In this document: positions 8,465-14,462 of the stretch, piece by piece | Numbering within the stretch: the first letter of the stretch is position 1 | How the letters are laid out: each line of letters opens with the position of its first letter | Assembly: GCA_933822405.4 (NCBI GenBank) | Contig: CAKOGP040002114.1 | Location: forward strand, 19,076-33,537 | Direction: 5' to 3' | Origin: Cylindrotheca closterium | Taxonomy: Eukaryota; Bacillariophyta; Bacillariophyceae; Bacillariales; Bacillariaceae | DNA: 14,462 bases | Translations under genes and position numbers: made by a program | Notes under the pieces: model-generated | The model's input: only the letters and a program-made list of their open reading frames with translations | Told to the model about the DNA's origin: nothing | Database searches by the model: none

Positions 8465-11400
8465 ATGGCCGACATTTCTAGATGGAAAGGCTTTGCTGAT
8501 CACGAATGGCAAGTGCACAAGTTTGGAGGAACTAGCGTGGCGAATGCACAATGCTTTCAACAAGTTGCTTCCATTGTTGAGGAGAAGGCGGCTAATCCTG
8601 ATTTACACATTTGTGTAGTCGTGTCTGCGATGGGAGGCAAGCCGAAAGTAACGGATTTGCTTCTGAATTCGGTGGAAGCAGCTTCTCAAAGAGACGAGGC
8701 TGGAGTTGAAGAGGCGTTAAGCTTTATTCTGGACAAACATCAAGCTTGTCTGAAGGAATTGTGTCTGTCAGATAAATTGCAAGAGCAAGATGAAAGTGAA
8801 TTGTTGGGTATCATTCGATCCAACTTGAACGACATTCGAGATATCTTGAAAACAGTATCGCTGATGAAATGGAACGCTAGCAGGATTAAGGAGCTAGTTT
8901 CAGGATATGGAGAACTCTGGTCTTCTCAGATTCTGGCTAGATTGTTGCAACGGCGACGTCCACTGACGGATGGTGACGTGGGCCATCACACATACAACTA
9001 CATGGATGCCCGTCGTATCATTACCATTGATGAAGAGGAGATTAAGGATGGGGCAGTGGTTTGGAGTACTTCTGAAGACAAATTGGCAATCGCGTACAAG
9101 GAAGAAACAGAAAAGGCGGTAGCTTTGTCAAGTCCAGAGGGATCAAAGATTCATCTGGTATGCACTGGGTATGTAGCGTCCAATACACATGGCGTGGCAA
9201 CCACATTGCAACGAGATGGCTCGGATTATTCAGCTGCCATTATGGGCCGTCTCCTTCACGCGACTGAAATCAATATTTGGACCGATGTTAGTGGTGTATT
9301 ATCTGCCGATCCCAGACGCGTTCCTCATGCCTACCCGGTCCCAGAAGTCTCCTACAATGAAGCCATGGAACTGGCATACTTTGGAGCCAAAGTCATTCAT
9401 CCAAAGTGAGTCGCTGTGTAGCTGTACCCAAACTATCTGCGGAAAGGTTCTCATCTTTCTCCTTTATTTGTGCCTTTCAGAACCATGCAACCAGCTATTT
9501 CGAGCAACCCGCAAATACCAATCTACATCAAAAATACATTTGAAGCCCAGCATCCAGGAACTAGAATTTTCACCACCTCGACCACGCACACAGAACCGGA
9601 GAAATGCGTGTGTGGCTTTTCCTCCATTGACAACATGGCACTTATTAATGTTGAGGGATCCGGATTGATTGGAGTTCATGGTGTGGCCAAACGTACGTCG
9701 ACTTCTCCTTCTTGCGACAAGGTTATATCCAGAAGCTAACTGACCAATTTTGACAAATGCCAGGCTTGTTTGGTACGCTTGAGCAAGTTGGGGTAAATGT
9801 GGTTCTTATTTCGCAGGCGAGTTCCGAGCACTCCATCACATTTAGTACGATCGAAGATGATGCAGAAATGGCCAAGGAAGCTATTGCGGAGGAATTTGCA
9901 AAGGAACTTGCACAAGAGAAAATCAATAATATTGATGTTACCGTCGGTTGCTCTATCATTGCCGCTGTCGGTGATGGTATGCACTTTGTCAGTGGAGTCA
10001 GTGGACGATTCTTTGGTGCATTGGGTGATGCCCAAATCAACATCTTAGCCATTTCACAGGGTTGCTCCGAGCGCAATATTTCTGCTGTGGTGAAACAGAG
10101 CGAATCCACTCGAGCATTACGAGCCTTGCACGCCGCCTTTCGTTTGTCGCATACAACAGTTCGTTTGGCCATTATTGGTATGAATGATGTTGGCGAATCC
10201 TTACTTCGATTGTTAGAAGTACAAAGGCCCGTGCTTCGCAAGACATTCCAAGTTGATTTGCAAGTGTGTGCGGTAGCCAAGGATGCTATAGACACGGACA
10301 TTATATTCTTGCAGTCAGATGACAGCAAGGAAGACGGAGAATCCATCACCATGTCGGATGTGAAATCATTGGCCGCCCCTCCGGTAGAATCTTCCATTCA
10401 ATTCGAAGGAAGATCCTCCAGCAAAGCAATCGAGTCCTCCAAGAGCAAGGACCTAAAGCCATTGATGGATCTCTTGTTACGCGGTGACCATGGCTACCAC
10501 ATGATCTTCGATTGTACCAATTCTGTCAGCGCAAGTGCATTCCACCCAGATTGGTTAAACGCTGGAATACACATCGTGACAGCGAACAATACAGGATTAT
10601 CAGGTCCATTTGAGCTTCGCGAGGCCATTGACGAAGCCGAACAGCGATTTGGAAAGCGATCGGCGCAGTATCTTCGAGAGGTAGGTTCATCTCGATCGAG
10701 ATAGTCAGTCAACTTGGCGACAACTTGAGTTTGACCTCACGTTGTTGCATTTGATCTACGTACTTTATAGGTTACGGTAGGGGGTGGATTGCCAATCATT
10801 GGAACATTGCGACAATTGTTGAATAGTGGAGATAAGATCCGTCGTGTTGATGGGATCTTTAGTGTGGCCATCTCGTACATTCTTTATCGCATATCACCAC
10901 CCAAAAGCACCAACAATGAATTTGATAAAGAATTGGCCCAAGGTGTCTTTCAAGGCGATATTGAACTGCCCACAGAGAATGCCTCCCTTGACAAAGCTTG
11001 TTCCTTTAGCCAGGCCGTTGAAGAAGCCATTGCGTTGGGCCTTACCGAAACTGATTTACAGCATGATTTGAGCAACGAGTATACCGTTCGTTCATTAATG
11101 GTCCTCGCCAAGGAATTAGGACTTGATTGGAGAGTGTCTCTGTCTGAAATCCAAAGCAAGAGTGACATTTTGTCCACCGAAGTGAACGAATCAGCCGATC
11201 AAAGATTGTCGAAACGAGTAGAAGAAGCTCGTCAACGTGGATGTGTATTACGACATGTTGGTAGTGTGGATGTTGCCCGGCAGACCATTGACTTGAAATT
11301 GATTGAAGTTCCGGAGAATCACACCTTTGCCACGGCTCCTCCCAGTTGTTCGGTAGTTCGCTTCTTTACCAGTCGCTACCAGCCCTATCCCTTGGTCATT

Positions 11401-11532
11401 ACGGGACCTGCTGCCGGTGCCGATTGCACTTCATCCGCCTTGTTGGCCGAAGCGTTGGGTTTGTTGAATACAAAGATTGGTCCCAAAACTGGCACGCTAG
11501 CCCGCACCGAATCAAGTGCCTACATGGCGTAG
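8465..11532 (+). CDS. AKHSDH: Aspartokinase-homoserine dehydrogenase fusion with degenerate dehydrogenase active site; join(8465..9405,9481..9692,9764..10680,10771..11532)
   Basis: Four exons encode 943 residues; the ATG at 8465 lies in a GCCATGG context and is the first in-frame ATG. Aspartokinase phosphorylates aspartate as the first step toward Lys, Thr and Met. Its motifs are intact: KFGGTS (19-24), [14 protein letters not shown] (250-258), WTDVSGV and ADPR (272-284), [15 protein letters not shown] and then KTM across intron 1. Two ACT domains follow (about 366-415 and 449-500), with ISQASSEHS and [11 protein letters not shown] matching effector-binding loops. The dehydrogenase half (about 517-925) aligns clearly: [56 protein letters not shown]. 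Its catalytic positions are changed: GxGxxG reads GMNDVG (523-528), TPNK reads TANN (Asn660), SGTLSYI reads SVAISYI, and GxDxxRK reads NEYTVRS (Tyr794, Ser798). A Ser/Asp/Glu-rich insert lies at about 570-615. There is no N-terminal presequence. It is probably an active kinase with an inactive dehydrogenase domain; kinase function is inferred. Confidence 0.92.
9406..9480 (+). other. AK-HSDH intron 1
   Basis: A 75-bp intron with donor GTGAGT and acceptor CAG. It splits a Lys codon (AA|A) inside the conserved HPKTM motif, so family conservation fixes the junction. Confidence 0.9.
9693..9763 (+). other. AK-HSDH intron 2
   Basis: A 71-bp intron with donor GTACGT and acceptor CAG. It splits an Arg codon (C|GC) within the first ACT domain and restores the expected sequence AKRLFGTLEQ. 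Confidence 0.9.
10681..10770 (+). other. AK-HSDH intron 3
   Basis: A 90-bp phase-0 intron with donor GTAGGT and acceptor TAG. Its removal joins LRE to [10 protein letters not shown], which matches the conserved E-x-V-GxGLP stretch of the dehydrogenase domain. Confidence 0.9.
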
Positions 11533-11942
11533 TTGTCGTAGTGGTGATTGCGCACAGAGAAGAAGAGGAAGAGTTTGGATGAAACAATGGTACTGTCGGT
11601 GACAAGATCATTTTCGTTTTCATGTTCGGCTCTATATATTATAATTCAATCGCCTCATAGCTATTGCTACCTGGTACTAGTAACATAGTCCTATGTTCGT
11701 CTACCCTTTTTTATTGCACGATGAGTGTATTGTATTGTACTTTAATGTGCTGGCTGCATTATACCGGTACTGTAGATTGAATATTAATATCTGCTTTCTT
11801 TGCAGATATTGATGACGATTTTTTTCTCAATCCGCATGTTGTCCAAGAAATCAATCACCAAGCCAATCGTAGTCATTTCTGCATACGGTACAGTGTACTG
11901 CACTGTAGCATAAGAGTTACATGTTTCCATCATTCCAGTCAG
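11533..11942. other. Convergent 3' intergenic region
   Basis: This 410-bp region lies between the stop of AK-HSDH and the stop of the minus-strand CRAL-TRIO gene. It holds a perfect stem-loop (11786-11810), a T-rich run at 11819-11825, and two motif clusters (TACTGTA at 11768-11774; GTACAGT, GTACTGC and CACTGTAG between 11888 and 11908). No gene is supported. Confidence 0.6.
11786..11810. other. Perfect 9-bp stem-loop between convergent genes
   Basis: The arms AATATCTGC and GCAGATATT pair perfectly around a 7-nt pyrimidine loop, TTTCTTT. A T-rich tract follows 8 bp later. It could contribute to 3' end formation or mRNA stability of either gene; this is inference from position and structure only. 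Confidence 0.6.
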
Positions 11943-13654
11943 TTATGGTCTCTCTCTCTCTTGTTGATGTTGTTCTTGCAACCATTTTCGATGATATTCC
12001 AATCTCAATTGACTATTCTGATGTACTGGCAAAGCACTTTGTGGCAATCCGAGACTCATGAGCTGATACATGCATTCCGTATGACTTCCTGGCAAAGCCC
12101 TCAATCGAATCCTTAGAAACTTGGTGACCATCATACTGAATGCTTCCACTACAGCCAACCATGGCGCTTCGTCTAGACAGACAAACATGCCCCTGTGAAG
12201 AAAGAGGAAGAAAAAGAAGACGTTGAAGTGGGGAAGAAGAAGATATGGTGAGTACGCACAAAAGGGGATGGAAGGAAAGGAGATGAAACCAGCAATGATC
12301 ACTAGCCAAGAACTAGCCATCATATCATAAATAGTCAACAAGAAAGCAAGCAACTTACTCGACTCTTAGTGGCATGGATTTGATAACTTGACCAAACCGA
12401 CGGGACTTTTCATAGTCTGTAGTTAGTTTCAAAAAGTTAAAGAAACATAAACGACAGAACGAGCAATTGTTAGTTGGCCATTCATTCATTGATTCATTCG
12501 TTTATTCAATCATATTGTATGCTCCCACAACAAACGATGACACACACAAATCCCCAACAAACAAAATAAGAGAATACCAAAATAATAACGTACCCATACC
12601 ACCCTCAGGAAATCCACCAATGTTGTAGACAAGATTAATGACTCCCACCTTTTGATTTTCTGGACTTTGTGCCACCTTGTTGTACATGTACCAAGCCATC
12701 CGAAGCTATTAATATTATACGGTAGTAATCCAACGAGACACATGTCAGTCCTTTGTTGTTCTGCGAAATGGTGTACAATATAATGCAGTACAGTACAATA
12801 TATCACAATATATCACACCCAAACAAGAACAAGAACAACAAGAACAACAAGAACACTAAGCCTTCATTACTTACCACATTTTCTCTCCTTCGATAACAAC
12901 CTGAAATGGCCTTGTAAAAAAAGATGACTAGTCTGCCAGAGAAATCTCTCTTGGACAATACTTGCAGGAATCCTCGTTCCATACAATCCCAATCATCTGG
13001 GTCTTCCTGAAGGTCCTGCAATACAATTTCTCGACCCAGCTTTTCATTTCCAAACAATTCTTGCTTGATAGTGAAATGCAAGACCAATCGCTCTGCCGTG
13101 AGTTCCGGATCGAATCGTTCGGCTCTAAGAAAGCGAAGTAAAAAGGCTGGATCCAATACAAACTGAGGATATGTATTCATGGCAAACACAAAGGCCGACT
13201 TTTGAGAATCGGGAATCTTTTCCACTTGTTCCATAAGAGCGCGAAAAGCTTGCTGAATCATTTCAGGTGACTCTTCTTGTTGCAGGTTGGAAGCGGCCTG
13301 ATTCCCCGTAAGGTCATTCCACACTTCCGACTGTTGCATGGGAGGCAGTTCGTGATATTCTCTGGCGATCCCTTCGTGAGGAGGACAAAGAAGAATGCAC
13401 ATGGCAGCACAAACCATGTCATCGTTAGGCGGTACCGCACCCATGGAACTAGGAGGCGCCATCATGTTTTGATTTTGCATCATTGCGGATCGTCCTTGAT
13501 TGGCTGACGACATGGATTGTTGTTGCTGTTGCTGTTGCTGCAATTGTTGCTGCTGTTGCTGTTGCTGCAATTGTTGCTGTTGCTGCTGTTGCTGCAATTG
13601 TTGCTGCTCATTGTAATAAGGATAAATGATTCCCTCGTCGTCTTCTACAATCAT
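11943..13654 (-). CDS. CRAL-TRIO (Sec14-like) lipid-transfer protein with polyQ N-terminus; complement(join(11943..12192,12359..12416,12594..12705,12875..13654))
   Basis: Four exons encode 399 residues from the first in-frame ATG (13652-13654). CRAL-TRIO proteins bind small hydrophobic ligands such as phosphoinositides or tocopherol and move or present them at membranes. A polyQ tract with periodic Leu spans residues 17-46. A Met/Asn/Gln-rich linker follows, then a region with CPPHEG, REYHELPP and WNDLTG (about 90-117). The CRAL-TRIO N-terminal helix motif is clear: DPAFLLRFLRAERFDPE (168-184). The lipid-binding domain begins near 230 (RDFSGRLVIFFYK) and continues through VGVINLVYNIGGF in exon 2, SRRFGQVIKSMPLRV in exon 3 and GMFVCLDEAPW plus FLRIRLRALPGS in exon 4. 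The C-terminus LPVHQNSQLRLEYHRKWL matches the end of the Sec14 fold. The splice junctions keep frame with donors GTAAGT, GTACGT and GTAAGT. The frame stays open upstream to about 13777, so an extra 5' exon cannot be excluded. The ligand is unknown. Confidence 0.85.
12193..12358 (-). other. CRAL-TRIO gene intron 3
   Basis: A 166-bp intron with donor GTAAGT and acceptor CAG preceded by a long pyrimidine tract. It splits a Glu codon (GA|G), joining PLRVE to GMFVCLDEAP. Confidence 0.8.
12417..12593 (-). other. CRAL-TRIO gene intron 2
   Basis: A 177-bp intron with donor GTACGT and acceptor CAG. It splits an Asp codon (G|AC), joining GGM to DYEKSRRFGQV. The intron contains degenerate ATTC/ATTG repeats around 12479-12512. 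Confidence 0.8.
12706..12874 (-). other. CRAL-TRIO gene intron 1
   Basis: A 169-bp phase-0 intron with donor GTAAGT and acceptor TAG, joining RRRENV to LRMAWYMYN. It contains an AAC/AAG-type tandem repeat (about 12823-12855) and a TACAGTA at 12789-12795. Confidence 0.8.
13517..13606 (-). repeat. PolyQ-coding tandem repeat with 27-bp period
   Basis: The repeat encodes QQQ followed by three LQQQQQQQQ units. Units mix CAA and CAG codons and share a 27-bp period, so they spread by unit duplication and not just by triplet slippage. The length is likely variable between strains. Confidence 0.85.
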
Positions 13655-13671
13655 TCTCTGTCTGTCTTTAT

Positions 13672-13707
13672 TTGTACTTGTACTTGTACTTGTATTTGTA
13701 TTTGTAT
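13672..13707 (-). repeat. Six hexamers TTGTA(C/T) in the CRAL-TRIO 5' leader
   Basis: Three TTGTAC copies are followed by three TTGTAT copies. On the coding strand this reads as ACAA-rich leader just upstream of the preferred ATG. In frame it would encode alternating Thr with Asn or Ser, but the only upstream start-like codon is GTG, so it is more likely untranslated. Confidence 0.8.
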
Positions 13708-14323
13708 CAGGCACTTTGGTGTCACTGTAGACCTGTTTGTTATTATTAATACAATACTGTGCTATGATACTCTACTGTGTAGGTATAATATAATGCTCGT
13801 ACTGCTACAGTACCGGTAGCTGTGTAAGCTGTTCTAGAGCAGAATAAGCAAGACTTGAATTATTCTTATCTAACAATTGCAACAATTGTAGTGTTATTGT
13901 GCTGGTGAGAAGTACCTGGTAAGCGCAATCAATCAATCAATCGATCGCACAGAATCGTCTCGTAACGCAACACCTGCGGGGTTTCAAGAGCCGGTGTGTT
14001 TTACATGCACTTTGAAGTTGAACTCTGCCTGATGTTCCCATTCCGTGGCCTTTTGGAACTTCTGCTCGAGCTGGCCTTGTGCAAAGAAAGGGAAAATCCA
14101 CCAACCAAAAAATAACAGAACAATATACTGTATATAGGAAGAAGGTCGTTGCATTAATTTCATATGCTCGTATACTATATATATATATTACAATTAATAT
14201 TGAATATATGTATGATATTCTACCGAAAAGTGATTTCGCCTCGCCACCACCAAGTTCTTCCGTCACCATTCCCAATTTTGTGCTCCTCCTCCTCCTTCCT
14301 TCGCCATGTATGCATGCATGTCT

Positions 14324-14355
14324 CATTCGTTCATTCGTTCATTCGTTCATTCGCT
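14324..14355. repeat. Octamer CATTCGTT tandem repeat, four copies
   Basis: Three exact copies and a fourth with one change (CATTCGCT), followed by further CATTC fragments. This is a minisatellite-like tract near the right edge with no coding evidence. Confidence 0.85.
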
Positions 14356-14462
14356 CGTCATTCATTCGTGGAAAGACTTGGGTCCGTTGGATCGTTCCTA
14401 AATCAGAATCTTTGGTGAGAATAATAAGAGTGAGTGGAGAAATGAAGAAACGATACTCATAC

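Larger units (their letters stand above)
13655..14462. other. 5' flank of the CRAL-TRIO gene, repeat-rich, no gene supported
   Basis: This 808-bp region should contain the promoter and 5' UTR of the minus-strand CRAL-TRIO gene. It carries hexamer and octamer repeats, a short TA run (14176-14188), a TACAGTA inside a small GCTAC/GTAGC inverted repeat (13805-13821), a TACTGTA at 14126-14132, and an AATC run leading into CGATCG (13926-13947). A 129-codon minus-strand frame (13937-14326) has no recognisable domain, so I do not call it. The right edge may hold the start or end of a gene beyond the window. Confidence 0.55.

Noticed and set aside
10141..11532. Calling the AK-HSDH locus a pseudogene
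   Set aside because: All four exons are open, splice sites are canonical and non-catalytic conserved blocks remain. The changes concentrate on catalytic positions, which fits a maintained pseudoenzyme domain better than a dead gene.
13655..13714. 20-codon N-terminal extension of the CRAL-TRIO protein
   Set aside because: It would start at GTG and consists mainly of the hexamer repeat. An upstream exon remains possible, but the ATG at 13654 is the simplest start.
13937..14326. 129-codon minus-strand frame
   Set aside because: It crosses TA-rich and CTC-repeat DNA and shows no recognisable domain, signal or conserved pattern.
14324..14355. CRISPR-like array
   Set aside because: Octamers are directly adjacent with no spacers; this is a simple tandem repeat in a eukaryotic spacer.

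Overview
The window looks like nuclear DNA of a diatom, probably a pennate species. Genes are compact with short GT-AG introns (71 to 177 bp) and GTRNGT-type donors. Protein types typical of stramenopiles are present: a secreted Pro/Thr/Ser-repeat surface protein, a polyQ CRAL-TRIO protein, a plant-like fused aspartokinase-homoserine dehydrogenase, and a possible bipartite plastid presequence. No bacterial operon, insertion sequence, CRISPR array, tRNA or rRNA was seen. The species is not identifiable from the sequence alone.

Layout: (1) 335-1630 (-), a TMEM43-family membrane protein. (2) 1631-3093, a divergent spacer rich in simple repeats and tandem hairpins. (3) 3094-4760 (+), a two-exon gene of unknown function with a leader, coiled coil and hydrophobic C-terminal segment. 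(4) 5044-5994 (-), an unrecognised protein with a basic N-terminus and an acidic tail. (5) 6360-7979 (+), a type I membrane protein with an 18-residue Pro/Thr/Ser repeat. (6) 8465-11532 (+), a four-exon AK-HSDH. (7) 11943-13654 (-), a four-exon CRAL-TRIO/Sec14-like protein. (8) 13655-14462, a repeat-rich spacer with no supported gene. Gene orientations alternate, and nothing indicates that neighbours share a pathway.

The strongest observation is in the AK-HSDH. Its aspartokinase domain and both ACT regulatory domains look intact. Its homoserine dehydrogenase domain keeps the fold-defining stretches but has lost the residues known to be needed for catalysis: the Lys of TPNK is Asn, the Asp and Lys of GxDxxRK are Tyr and Ser, and the middle Gly of the GxGxxG dinucleotide loop is Asn. 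The reading frame is clean over 943 codons, so this looks like a maintained pseudo-dehydrogenase fused to an active, allosteric aspartokinase. A second observation is a short palindromic-pair motif (TACAGTA/TACTGTA) that occurs about ten times, always outside the modelled exons.
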